DNA of 64,000 nt from Variovorax sp. EL159 (GTDB taxonomy: Bacteria; Pseudomonadota; Gammaproteobacteria; Burkholderiales; Burkholderiaceae_C): positions 606,272 through 670,271 of the forward strand of contig NZ_FMUJ01000001.1 of the NCBI RefSeq assembly GCF_900100965.1. Direction: 5' to 3'. Positions 28,200 to 38,851 of the stretch are shown piece after piece. How positions within the stretch are numbered: the stretch's first letter is position 1; each line of letters starts with the position of its first letter. The notes under the pieces are model-generated. The model searched no databases. It saw only the letters and a program-made list of their open reading frames with translations, and had not been told where the DNA came from. The position numbers were made by a program, and so were the translations under genes.

Positions 28200-29408
28200 T
28201 CAGCGCGCTGTCACGCCCGCGACAGCGCGCACGCCCGGAAAACCGTGCACGCAGGCCCGCCAGGCCAGCATCAGCGCCGGAGCCAGCAGCACCACCAGCG
28301 ACCATGGCAAGACGCCCGCGCCGCGGCTTTGCAGCAGCACGCCGCCGATCAGCCCGCCACCCGCGATGGCGAGGTTCCACGCCGTGACCACCATCGACTG
28401 CGCCACGTCGGCCGCGTCGCCGGCGGCTTGCGCCGAGGCGGTCTGGAACAGCGTGGCCGCACCGCCGAACGCGACACCCCAGACTGCAACGCCCAGGTAG
28501 ACCGCCGCTGGCGAGCCCGTGGCCGCGCCCAGCAGCAGCGCGGACAACCCGAAGGCCGCCGTGCTGGCCAGCACCAGTTCGCGCAGCCAGCGGTCGATCA
28601 GCACCCCCGTGACCCAGATGCCGATCAGCGACGCCGCGCCGAAGACCAGCAACACCAGGTCGACCCGCCCGCCCAGCCCCGCGTGCGCCAGGAAGGGGGC
28701 GATGTACGTATAGAGGATGTTGTGGGCCAGCACGAAGGCCAGCATCACCGCCAGCACCGGGCGCACACCCGGCAGCAGGAACACGCGGCGCACGCTCTGT
28801 TGCCGCCCCGCCTCCTGGCCCGGAAAGTCGGGCACCCGCCAGCGAACCCAGCCGAGCAGCAGGACCGACAGCGTCGACATGATCAGGAACGCCGGGCGCC
28901 AGCCCACGCCCGCGCCCAGCAGCGTGCCCGCCGGAATGCCCAGCGACAGCGCCAGCGGCGCGCCCAGCATCGCCACCGCGATGGCCCGGCCCTGCATCGA
29001 CGGCGGCACCATCCGGGCCGCATGCCCGGCCAACAGCGCCCAGAGCAGCCCCGCGAACACGCCGGCGAAGAAGCGCGCGACCAGCGTCAGTGGATAGTGG
29101 GTCGACAACGCCGTGACCGTGTTGACGATGGCAAAGCCGCCGATCGCCAGCATCAGCAGCGGGCGCCGCCGCCAGCCGCGCGTGAAGGCCACCAGTGGAA
29201 TGGCCGCCACCAGCGAGCCGATGGCATACACCGTCACGAGCTGGCCGACCAGCGCGGGCGTGACGGCAAGGCTCTCGCCGATCTGCGGCAGCAGGCCCGC
29301 CGGCATCGCTTCGGTCAGGACCGTGATGAAGCCGGCTGCTGCCAGCGCGAGCAGGCCCGAAAGCGGCAGCCGTGCGCGCTCGGCCTGTGGTGATGTGCGC
29401 TCATGCAT
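28200..29408 (-). CDS. MFS drug/sugar efflux transporter (DHA1 type)
   Basis: Twelve-segment MFS protein of 402 residues resembling arabinose/drug efflux permeases. It has the opening LAAAGFITVLTEAMPAGLLP, motif A-like VAFTRGWRRRPLL and the RFFAGVFAGLLWAL segment. The substrate is unknown. Its ATG (29408) lies inside the last bases of the upstream serine hydrolase gene (8-base overlap), so the two are coupled and may act on the same compound. Confidence 0.87.
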   Translation of the reverse strand: MHERTSPQAERARLPLSGLLALAAAGFITVLTEAMPAGLLPQIGESLAVTPALVGQLVTVYAIGSLVAAIPLVAFTRGWRRRPLLMLAIGGFAIVNTVTALSTHYPLTLVARFFAGVFAGLLWALLAGHAARMVPPSMQGRAIAVAMLGAPLALSLGIPAGTLLGAGVGWRPAFLIMSTLSVLLLGWVRWRVPDFPGQEAGRQQSVRRVFLLPGVRPVLAVMLAFVLAHNILYTYIAPFLAHAGLGGRVDLVLLVFGAASLIGIWVTGVLIDRWLRELVLASTAAFGLSALLLGAATGSPAAVYLGVAVWGVAFGGAATLFQTASAQAAGDAADVAQSMVVTAWNLAIAGGGLIGGVLLQSRGAGVLPWSLVVLLAPALMLAWRACVHGFPGVRAVAGVTAR

Positions 29409-30606
29409 AGACGGCATCCCGCAGGTCGGCCACGAAGCGGCCCGACATGCCTTCGTACAGCGTGTTGGTGAAGGCCACCACGCTGAGCGCGCGGGTCCGG
29501 TCGACGAACCACGAGTGCCCGTACGCGCCGCCCCATCGCCAGGTGCCCTCGGACTCCGGCGATTGCGCCGCCCGCGGGTCGTGCAGCACCGAGAAACCCA
29601 GGCCGAAGCCGTAGCCGGGCGCATCGTCCGGCCCCCACGCGCCCGTGTGGTTGCGGCCCATGTCGTCCACCAGCCCCGCAGGCAACAGCGGTGCGCCGCC
29701 GCCGCGCAGGCTTTCGAGCAGCTGCATGAAGTCGCCCGCGCTGCCGACCATGCCCGCGCCGCCTGAGGGAAACGCCGTCGCATCGAAGGCCCGCGCCGGA
29801 TCGAAGCGGATGCCCACGGTGTCCTCGAAGGCGGGCGCCACGGTCAGGCCTTCCATGCGACGGGGCGCAGTGCCCTGGCCGTTCACGTAGGGCGTGGCCA
29901 GGCGGCCGTCGTCGCGGGACGCGAAGAAATCGGTGTCGTGCATCTGCAGCGGCCCGGTCACGAGCGTGCGCACCGCTTCGGCCAGGGGCGCGCCGCAAAC
30001 CGCCTCGACCACGCCGCCCAGCACGTCGGTGGCCAGCGAATAAAGCCAGCCCGTGCCGGGCGCGAACTGCAGCGGCACCTGCGCGATGCGCCGGAGGTTC
30101 TCGGCCAGCGTGAGGCCGCTGTTGTCCATGCCGTCGGAGACACCGGCCCGCGCATAGGGGCCGTCTTCCGACGCCTCGAAGAAGCGATAGCCCAGTCCGG
30201 ACGTATGGGTGAGCAATTGCCGCAGCGTGATCGTGGCCTCGCCGCCGCCAAGGCTGTCGGGCAGGCGAGGGCGGAAGTCCGGCAGCCAGCGCGTGACCGG
30301 GTCGTCCAGCGTGAGCCGGCCCTGGCCCGCGAGCACCATCACGGCGGTCGACACGATGGGCTTGGAGACCGAGGCCAGCCGGAACAGCGCGTCTTCGCGC
30401 ATCGGCTGGCCGGCCTCGCGGTCCGACAGCCCGGCGGCCCGCCGGTGCACGATGCGGCCGCCATGGGCGACCAGCACCACGGCGCCGACCAGCCGCTGCT
30501 CGGCCAATGCGTGGTCGATCGCCGCGTCGATGCGCGCCGGTTGCGGGCCGCGCCAGGCTGTCGCCGGCGCGGAAGAAGGGGGTGAGATTTCATGGAGAAG
30601 TGACAT
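29401..30606 (-). CDS. Serine hydrolase, beta-lactamase/EstB family
   Basis: Class C beta-lactamase-fold serine hydrolase of 401 residues without a signal peptide, so cytoplasmic. The nucleophile motif is Ser79-Val-Ser-Lys82 (ASVSKPIVS), the tyrosine motif is WLYSLATD, and the third box is in GGAYGHSWFVD. Such proteins are usually esterases (EstB type) rather than resistance enzymes. It is divergent from a LysR gene with a 90-bp gap and is coupled to an efflux carrier. Confidence 0.88.
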   Translation of the reverse strand: MSLLHEISPPSSAPATAWRGPQPARIDAAIDHALAEQRLVGAVVLVAHGGRIVHRRAAGLSDREAGQPMREDALFRLASVSKPIVSTAVMVLAGQGRLTLDDPVTRWLPDFRPRLPDSLGGGEATITLRQLLTHTSGLGYRFFEASEDGPYARAGVSDGMDNSGLTLAENLRRIAQVPLQFAPGTGWLYSLATDVLGGVVEAVCGAPLAEAVRTLVTGPLQMHDTDFFASRDDGRLATPYVNGQGTAPRRMEGLTVAPAFEDTVGIRFDPARAFDATAFPSGGAGMVGSAGDFMQLLESLRGGGAPLLPAGLVDDMGRNHTGAWGPDDAPGYGFGLGFSVLHDPRAAQSPESEGTWRWGGAYGHSWFVDRTRALSVVAFTNTLYEGMSGRFVADLRDAVYA

Positions 30607-30665
30607 GCCTCCCACGATAGGAAGAAGCTGACTGCGGAAAAAGGGGGATACAGTTCCGCTCAATA

Positions 30666-30681
30666 CGGACACTGAAGTCCG
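30666..30681. promoter_or_regulatory. Candidate LysR binding dyad
   Basis: CGGAC-ACTGAA-GTCCG lies in the 90-bp gap between the divergent hydrolase and LysR genes, 16 bases before the LysR ATG. Position and symmetry suggest the regulator's site. No experimental consensus is known to me. Confidence 0.45.
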
Positions 30682-30696
30682 CAATGGAGCCTTCCC

Positions 30697-31605
30697 ATGG
30701 ACAGCCTCAGTGGCTTCACCGTCTTCGTCCAGGTAGCCGAAACCCGCAGCTTCGTCACCGCTGGCCGCACGCTCGGCGTGTCCGCGTCGGCCGTGGGCAA
30801 GCGCGTGGCGCGGCTCGAAGAGCGGCTGGGCGTGCGCCTGTTCCACCGCAGCACGCGCAGCATCACGCTCACCGCCGAGGGCGCGCTGTTTCTTGCGCGC
30901 AGCCGCCGTGTGCTGGCCGAGATCGAGGCGGCCGAGCAGGAGCTGTCGCACTCCGCCGAAGCCCCGCGTGGCAAGCTGCGGGTGAGCCTTCCGCTGGTCA
31001 GCTCGCTGGTGCTGCCGGTGCTGGCCGACTTCATGCGCGACCACCCGGCCATCGAACTCGACCTGGATTTCAGCGACCGCCTCGTCGACGTCATCGAAGA
31101 AGGCTTCGACGCCGTGGTGCGCACCGGCGAGCCCGCCGATTCGCGGCTCTCGGCGCGCCGGCTGGGCGCGTTCTCGCAATTGCTCGTGGCCTCGCCCGAC
31201 TACCTCGCGCGCCACGGCACCCCGACCACGCTGGCCGATCTGGCAAGCCACGCCTGCCTGCATTACCGCTACCCGGCCACCGGCAAGGTCGAGGTCTGGC
31301 CGCTCGAGCCGGCGCCTGACGGCACCGAGGCCAAGCCGCCGGTTTCCATGATCTGCAACAACATGGAAACCCGCCTGTGCTTCGCGCTGCGCGGCCGCGG
31401 CATCGCCTGCCTGCCCGATTTCAGCGTGCGCGAGGCGCTGGCCGCGGGCCGGCTGCGCAGCGTGCTGGCCGACCACGTGCGGCCGCATACGATCGGCCTG
31501 AGCGTGCTGTGGCCCTCGGGGCGCTACCCCTCGCCCAAGCTGCGGGCCTTGATCGACTACCTGGGCGCCCGCATGTTCAAGCCGCAAGACGGGGAAAGTT
31601 CCTGA
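30697..31605 (+). CDS. LysR-family regulator (CrgA-like group)
   Basis: Transcriptional regulator of 302 residues. The N-terminal winged helix-turn-helix (about residues 5-62) contains SFVTAGRTLGVSASAVGKRVARLEERLGVRLFHRSTR, and the periplasmic-binding-like effector domain begins about residue 90. Wording of the effector domain (GEPADSRLSARRLGAFSQLLVASPDYL) matches the large proteobacterial CrgA-like group. Divergent placement suggests control of the hydrolase-MFS pair. Confidence 0.92.
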   Translation: MDSLSGFTVFVQVAETRSFVTAGRTLGVSASAVGKRVARLEERLGVRLFHRSTRSITLTAEGALFLARSRRVLAEIEAAEQELSHSAEAPRGKLRVSLPLVSSLVLPVLADFMRDHPAIELDLDFSDRLVDVIEEGFDAVVRTGEPADSRLSARRLGAFSQLLVASPDYLARHGTPTTLADLASHACLHYRYPATGKVEVWPLEPAPDGTEAKPPVSMICNNMETRLCFALRGRGIACLPDFSVREALAAGRLRSVLADHVRPHTIGLSVLWPSGRYPSPKLRALIDYLGARMFKPQDGESS

Positions 31606-31666
31606 ATTTCGCCGCGCCGTCCTAGCGATGCCTGTATGGGTATCCAGTTATTTCAAGACCACTGAC

Positions 31667-31672
31667 TACAAT
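31667..31672 (+). promoter_or_regulatory. -10 box just upstream of parE
   Basis: TACAAT ends 8 bases before the parE ATG, and the bases in between (CCGCCCCC) contain no Shine-Dalgarno. The predicted leader is zero to two bases. The -35 is weak. Confidence 0.5.
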
Positions 31673-31680
31673 CCGCCCCC

Positions 31681-33678
<1,998 letters not shown>

Positions 33679-33714
33679 TTCCGACTCGAATATTTCCTTT
33701 TCAGCAAGCAAGGC

Positions 33715-34695
33715 ATGAACAGGCACCAGATCATTTGCGGTTCGCTGGCGGGGGCTTGCGTTGCAAGCGCGAGCGCCATGAAACGCTGGTCCCGTCCGTT
33801 CATGCTGGGCGCCGCCCTCGTGCTGTCGCTGCAGGGCGCGCACGCCGCCGACATCTACGGCTACATCGACAGCAAGGGCGTGGCGCATTTCGCATCCGAA
33901 AAGATCGACGAGCGCTACCAGGTCTTCTTTCGCGGCGGCCAGAGCTTCGACACCGCGCAAGGCATTTCGCCGCTGGGCCGTGGCGCGGGCAAGATCGACG
34001 GCAAGGTGTCGCCGGCGTCGCAGACCTTGCTGGCCCTGTTCGAGGCCTCACCCAGCTACAAGACCGCCAAGGCCGCGCTGCGCGATGCGTCGAACAAGCA
34101 CGACATCGACTACGAACTGCTGCAGGCGCTGATCGCGACCGAGTCGGGCTTCGACGCGCAAGCCGTCTCGCCCAAGGGCGCGATGGGCCTCATGCAACTC
34201 ATGCCCGCTACTGCGCAGCGCTACGGCGTGTCGGCCGACAAGCGCACGACCATCGAGAAGAAGCTGTTCGATCCGCGCATCAACATCGCTGCGGGCTCGC
34301 GTTACCTGCGCGACCTGATCGCGATGTTCCCGGGTCAGATCGAACTGGCACTGGCCGCCTACAACGCGGGCGAGGGCGCCGTGCAGCGCGCGGGCAACAA
34401 GATCCCGAACTACAAGGAAACGCAGAACTACGTGCAGACCGTGCTGCAGCTCTACGCGTACCTCAAGCCCGGCGTGACGGGGCGCGGCGGCAGCAGCGGC
34501 GGCAAGTCGCCGGGGCGCATCCGCATGGAAATGGGCGGCGCGGTCGGCCGCGGCAACATGCCGCCCGAGCAGCCCGCGCGCATGCCTGCGATGCCTGCCT
34601 TGCCCGATCCGGCCGTGGTGCCGAGCTCTCCTTACATGCCCGAGGTGCCGGTTTCGTCGGCGACGGAATCGGCCTCGGTGGCCATGAACGAATAA
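33715..34695 (+). CDS. Lytic transglycosylase with DUF4124 N-terminal domain
   Basis: Periplasmic muramidase-like enzyme of 326 residues. The SLT domain (about residues 125-245) contains the catalytic Glu143 (IATESGFDA), [18 protein letters not shown] and [14 protein letters not shown]4124-like segment ([16 protein letters not shown]) follows the signal. From ATG 33715 the signal starts late; ATG 33778 ([16 protein letters not shown]) gives a normal signal peptide and may be the true start. The Pro/Met-rich C terminus is low-complexity. It sits between parE and parC. Confidence 0.9.
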   Translation: MNRHQIICGSLAGACVASASAMKRWSRPFMLGAALVLSLQGAHAADIYGYIDSKGVAHFASEKIDERYQVFFRGGQSFDTAQGISPLGRGAGKIDGKVSPASQTLLALFEASPSYKTAKAALRDASNKHDIDYELLQALIATESGFDAQAVSPKGAMGLMQLMPATAQRYGVSADKRTTIEKKLFDPRINIAAGSRYLRDLIAMFPGQIELALAAYNAGEGAVQRAGNKIPNYKETQNYVQTVLQLYAYLKPGVTGRGGSSGGKSPGRIRMEMGGAVGRGNMPPEQPARMPAMPALPDPAVVPSSPYMPEVPVSSATESASVAMNE

Positions 34696-34733
34696 ACAAA
34701 CAAGCAACAAAAATTTTCCGGAAACGACAGACG

Positions 34734-37148
34734 ATGGATTCCCAACCTCCGCTCGACCTTGCGGGCCCCACCGACGGCGACACCACGCTCACACTGGCCG
34801 ATTACGCGCAGACCGCCTATCTCGAATACGCCCTCAGCGTGGTCAAGGGCCGCGCATTGCCCGATGTGTCCGACGGCCAGAAGCCGGTGCAGCGGCGCAT
34901 CCTGTACTCGATGTCGCGCATGGGCCTGGGCTTCGGCGGCACCAACGGCACCGTGGGCGCCAAGCCCGTCAAGAGCGCGCGCGTGGTCGGCGACGTGCTC
35001 GGCCGCTTCCACCCGCACAGCGACCAGGCCGCCTACGACGCGCTGGTGCGCATGGCGCAAGACTTTTCGCAGCGCTATCCGCTGGTCGACGGCCAGGGCA
35101 ACTTCGGCAGCCGCGACGGCGACGGCGCCGCGGCCATGCGCTACACCGAAGCGCGCCTGGCGCGCATCACCAGCCTTTTGCTCGACGAGATCGACGAAGG
35201 CACGGTCGACTTCATTCCCAACTACGACGGCAGCACCGAAGAGCCGCGCCTCCTGCCCGCGCGGCTGCCGTTCACGCTGCTCAATGGCGCAAGCGGCATC
35301 GCGGTCGGCCTGGCCACCGAAATTCCGAGCCACAACCTGCGCGAGATCGCCGACGCCTGCGTCGCGCTGATCAAGTCGAACGGCAAGCTCAGCGAAGAAG
35401 AACTCTTCGCCATCGTGCCCGGCCCCGACTATCCGGGCGGTGCGCAGATCATCAGCAGCGCGAGCGACATCGCCGACGCCTACCGCACCGGCCGCGGCTC
35501 GCTCAAGGTGCGCGCGCGCTGGAAGATCGAAGAACTCGCGCGCGGCCAGTGGCAGCTCGTGGTCAACGAGCTGCCGCCCGGCGTCAGCACGCAGAAGGTG
35601 CTCGAAGAGATCGAGGAAATCACCAACCCCAAGGTCAAGGCGGGCAAGAAGGCCCTGAGCGCCGACCAGACGCAGCTGAAGGCGGCCATGCTGTCGGTGC
35701 TCGACGTGGTGCGCGACGAGTCCAGCAAGGACGCGGCTGTGCGCCTGGTGTTCGAGCCCAAGACCTCGCGCATCAGCCAGGAAGAGTTCGTCACGACGCT
35801 GCTCGCGCAGACCTCGCTCGAGACCTCGTCGCCGATCAACCTCACGATGGTCGGCATCGACGGCAAGCCCACGCAGAAGTCGCTGCGCCAGATGCTCAAC
35901 GAGTGGATCGCCTTCCGCGAGATCACCGTCGAGAAGCGCTCGCGCCATCGGCTCAACAAGGTGCTGGAGCGCATCCACATCCTCGAAGGGCGGCAGCTGG
36001 TGCTGCTCAACATCGACGAGGTCATCGCGATCATACGCACGGCGGAAGACCCGAAGGCGGCGCTCATCGCGCGCTTCAACCTCAGCGACGTACAGGCGGA
36101 AGACATTCTTGAAATCCGGCTGCGCCAGCTGGCACGGCTCGAAGCCATCAAGATCCAGCAGCAGCTCGACGAGCTGCGCACGGAGCAGAAGAAGCTCGAA
36201 GACATCCTCGGCAGCCCCGCGGCCCTGCGCCGCCTGCTGGTCAAAGAGATCGAGGCCGATGCCAAGACTTTCGAAGACGCACGCCGCACGCTCATCCAGG
36301 CCGAGAAGCGCGCCGTGGCCGAAGTGAAGGTGGTCGACGAACCCGTCACCGTGATCGTGTCGCAGAAGGGCTGGGTCCGCGCGCAGAAGGGCTGGGCCAG
36401 CGAGAAGGCCGCGGCGGCCAATGGCGCGAACGGAGAAAAGGGCTCGGCGACGCCCGAGTACAGCTTCAAGTCGGGCGACGCGCTGTACGGTGCCTTCGAG
36501 TGCCGCAGCGTCGACACGCTGCTGGTGTTCGGCTCTTCCAAGGACAAGACCGTGCGCGTCTACACCGTGCCCGTGGCCTCGCTGCCCGGCGCGCGTGGCG
36601 ACGGCCAGCCCGTCACCACGCTGATCGAGCTCGACGCCAGCACGCACGTTACGCATTTCTTCGCGGGCCCGGTGGGCGCGAGTGTGCTGCTGGCCAACAC
36701 CGGTGGCTACGGCTTCATCGCGACGGTCGAGAACATGATGTCGCGCCAGCGCGGCGGCAAGGCCTTCATCGACGTGGGCGAGGGCGAGCAGCTCTGCAGG
36801 CCTTCGCTGGTGGGCGGCGCGAGCGGCGCGGAGCCGATGCCGGCAGCCACGCACGTGGCTTGCGCATCCACCGGTGGCCGCATCCTGACCTTCGACATCG
36901 CCGAGCTCAAGAGCCTGCCCAAGGGCGGCCGCGGCTTGACGCTGATCGACCTGGACGACAAGGACACGCTCGCAGGTGCGGCGGCCTACACGCGCAGCGT
37001 GAAGATCGAAGGCATCGGCCGGGGCGCCAAGGAGCGCGAAGAGACGCTGGAAATCCGCACGCTCAACAACGCACGCGGCACCCGCGCGCGCAAGGGCAAG
37101 GCGGCCGACCTGGGCTTCAAGCCGACCAGCATCGTCCGGGTGTTGTGA
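34734..37148 (+). CDS. parC: Topoisomerase IV subunit A
   Basis: DNA cleavage subunit, 804 residues. The active-site Tyr137 is in [11 protein letters not shown]. The N-terminal winged-helix domain, tower, coiled coil (about residues 390-480) and C-terminal beta-pinwheel are all present. The quinolone-contact segment reads [13 protein letters not shown], so positions equivalent to E. coli Ser80 and Glu84 are Gln98 and Asp102. Start at ATG 34734. A small membrane protein gene overlaps the stop by one base. Confidence 0.95.
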   Translation: MDSQPPLDLAGPTDGDTTLTLADYAQTAYLEYALSVVKGRALPDVSDGQKPVQRRILYSMSRMGLGFGGTNGTVGAKPVKSARVVGDVLGRFHPHSDQAAYDALVRMAQDFSQRYPLVDGQGNFGSRDGDGAAAMRYTEARLARITSLLLDEIDEGTVDFIPNYDGSTEEPRLLPARLPFTLLNGASGIAVGLATEIPSHNLREIADACVALIKSNGKLSEEELFAIVPGPDYPGGAQIISSASDIADAYRTGRGSLKVRARWKIEELARGQWQLVVNELPPGVSTQKVLEEIEEITNPKVKAGKKALSADQTQLKAAMLSVLDVVRDESSKDAAVRLVFEPKTSRISQEEFVTTLLAQTSLETSSPINLTMVGIDGKPTQKSLRQMLNEWIAFREITVEKRSRHRLNKVLERIHILEGRQLVLLNIDEVIAIIRTAEDPKAALIARFNLSDVQAEDILEIRLRQLARLEAIKIQQQLDELRTEQKKLEDILGSPAALRRLLVKEIEADAKTFEDARRTLIQAEKRAVAEVKVVDEPVTVIVSQKGWVRAQKGWASEKAAAANGANGEKGSATPEYSFKSGDALYGAFECRSVDTLLVFGSSKDKTVRVYTVPVASLPGARGDGQPVTTLIELDASTHVTHFFAGPVGASVLLANTGGYGFIATVENMMSRQRGGKAFIDVGEGEQLCRPSLVGGASGAEPMPAATHVACASTGGRILTFDIAELKSLPKGGRGLTLIDLDDKDTLAGAAAYTRSVKIEGIGRGAKEREETLEIRTLNNARGTRARKGKAADLGFKPTSIVRVL

Positions 37149-37339
37149 TGGGCGGCATCGACATCAGCGTCATCGGTCTTTTCATTGCCGTGGTCACGGG
37201 CCTCGGCAGCTTCGTGCTGGGTCGCCGCATGCGCGAGAAGCGCGCGGCAAAAAAGCGCGAGAAGGACCGCATCGCCTCGCAGGCCGGTGAAACCCGGCAG
37301 GTGCGCCGGGCGCGCGAGCGCAAGGAGCGCGGCGGCTGA
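37148..37339 (+). CDS. Small basic single-pass membrane protein after parC
   Basis: A 63-residue protein starting [18 protein letters not shown], with one membrane segment (about residues 5-24) and a highly basic tail (RRMREKRAAKKREKDR). The start overlaps the parC stop (TGATG), so it is translationally coupled. It is unrecognised; the tail could bind nucleic acid or be a simple positive-inside anchor. The hairpin ACCCGG-CGTG-CCGGGT (37346-37361) after it is a weak terminator candidate. Confidence 0.7.
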   Translation: MGGIDISVIGLFIAVVTGLGSFVLGRRMREKRAAKKREKDRIASQAGETRQVRRARERKERGG

Positions 37340-37402
37340 GTCACGACCCGGCGTGCCGGGTTGCTCGGTAGGGCATTCGCGCAGTAGCGCGTTCGCCGCG
37401 TG

Positions 37403-38521
37403 CTACTTCAGCCCGACCCACCACCGCGTGTTGGTGCGCGCCGCGCCCACCGTCACCACTTCGCCGATCACCGGCGTCGCCAGTTCGATCTTCCTGGCTT
37501 CGGTCAGCGCCGCGATGCGGTCCAGCGGGTCGTGCCAGGTGTGGAAGGCCAGGTCGAAGGTGCTGTTGTGCACCGAGAAGAACACCTTGCCGCGCAGATC
37601 TTCGAAGGCCTGCACGCACTGCTCGGGCGTCATGTGCACGGCGGGCCACATGGCGTCGTAGGCGCCGTTTTCCATCAGCGCGATGTCGAAGCCGCCGAAG
37701 CGCTCGCCGATCTGCTTGAAGCCCGGGAAGTAGCCCGAGTCGCCGCTGTAGAAGATGCGCTGGTCGCCGCTTTGCAGCACCCACGAGGCCCACAGCGTGC
37801 GGTCGCGGTCGCCCAGCGTGCGGCCCGAGAAGTGTTGGGCGGGCGTGGCCGTGAGCTTCACACCGTCGTGCTCGGCCTCTTGCCACCAGTCGAGTTCGGT
37901 CACGCGCTCGGCCGGCACGCCCATCACCAGCAGGCGCGAGCGCACGCCCAGCGGCACGAAGTAGTGCCGCGCGCTCTTGGCAAGGTGCTGGATGGTCGCC
38001 AGGTCGAGGTGGTCGTAGTGGTCGTGCGAAAGCACCACGCCCTCGATGGGCGGCAGTTGCTCCAGCGCGATCGGCGGCTTGTGAAAGCGCTTGGGCCCGG
38101 CCCATTGCACCAGCGACACGCGCTCGCTGAACACCGGGTCGATCAGCCAGTACTTGCCGCGCAGCTTGAGCAGGTGCGACGAGTGGCCCAGGCGCACCAC
38201 GTGGTTGGCCTTGGTGTCGAGCGCGTCGAGCGCAGCCCGGTCGATCGGCTGCACGGGAATCGCATCGACCGGCACGCTGTCGATCTTGCTGCCGACGATG
38301 AAGCGCGACCAGATGCGCCATGCGCTGGCCTGGGCGGGCAGGTCGGGGTTGGCCATGTTGTGGAAGCCACCGTCCTTGAACTGCGGCGAGGTGTCGTAGC
38401 GCGCCTCGCCGCCGGCGGCGCTGCAGCCCGCGACGAACGCGCAGCCGGCCGCGGCGAGCGCGGTGCCGCGACGCAGCAGTTGGGGCAGGTAGGCGCCCTG
38501 CGAGCCCGAATCGTCAGCCAT
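37403..38521 (-). CDS. MBL-fold hydrolase, NAPE-PLD/UlaG-like, probable lipoprotein
   Basis: Metallo-hydrolase of 372 residues resembling N-acyl-phosphatidylethanolamine phospholipase D-type MBL proteins. Metal motif: SHDHYDHLD; later ligands are in PAQHFSGR and YSGDSGYFP. The N terminus carries LLRRGTALAAAGCAFVAGC, with a Tat-like twin Arg and a lipobox Cys about residue 34, so the protein is probably exported and lipid-anchored. The 330-bp gap upstream, shared with the divergent lipase-like gene, holds a large inverted repeat. Confidence 0.85.
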   Translation of the reverse strand: MADDSGSQGAYLPQLLRRGTALAAAGCAFVAGCSAAGGEARYDTSPQFKDGGFHNMANPDLPAQASAWRIWSRFIVGSKIDSVPVDAIPVQPIDRAALDALDTKANHVVRLGHSSHLLKLRGKYWLIDPVFSERVSLVQWAGPKRFHKPPIALEQLPPIEGVVLSHDHYDHLDLATIQHLAKSARHYFVPLGVRSRLLVMGVPAERVTELDWWQEAEHDGVKLTATPAQHFSGRTLGDRDRTLWASWVLQSGDQRIFYSGDSGYFPGFKQIGERFGGFDIALMENGAYDAMWPAVHMTPEQCVQAFEDLRGKVFFSVHNSTFDLAFHTWHDPLDRIAALTEARKIELATPVIGEVVTVGAARTNTRWWVGLK

Positions 38522-38645
38522 GAGAAGACCCTCTGCAATCGTATGTATGGGATGGCTGGAGACTAGCCACGACGGACGTTTCAATGGTTTCAGCCGTAGA
38601 AACATTCTGGGAGCAGGGGCATACGGCGGCATTTTTTCGGGGCGC

Positions 38646-38743
38646 GTGCACAGGACATCGGGTACTCCCCTCCGCGAATGTCCCCCGGGGCTTCGCCCCT
38701 CCTCCTTTATTTCGCTGCGGGGAGCACCCGATGCCCTGTGCAC
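38646..38743. repeat. Large imperfect inverted repeat with internal hairpin
   Basis: Arms of 31 bases (38646-38676 and 38713-38743) match at 27 positions; both end in GTGCACAGG at the outside. The 36-base centre contains a second stem, GGGGC-TTC-GCCCC (38687-38699). The element lies in the 330-bp gap between two divergent genes. It looks like a dispersed REP or miniature element. The rest of the gap (38522-38645 and 38744-38851) shows nothing else I can name. Confidence 0.7.
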
Positions 38744-38851
38744 AAGGGGCGCTGCCGTTGTGCTGGCCGGGTCCTATGCCATGCGCTGTATGGCGGCTGT
38801 CTTTCCGGGCCGGCACACTGGCGGGCTTCCATTGGCTCGAGGAGGCAAGGC

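Noticed and set aside
29401..30606. The serine hydrolase as a beta-lactam resistance enzyme.
   Set aside because: It has no signal peptide and its motif spacing resembles EstB-type esterases; nothing supports beta-lactam hydrolysis.
34632..36854. A 740-codon minus-strand frame opposite parC.
   Set aside because: Antisense shadow of parC with a biased Arg/His/Val-rich translation.
38678..38851. Upstream extension of the lipase-like frame through the inverted repeat.
   Set aside because: GGAGG at 38841-38845 sets the start at 38852, and the upstream translation has no signal peptide or domain and comes from repeat sequence.
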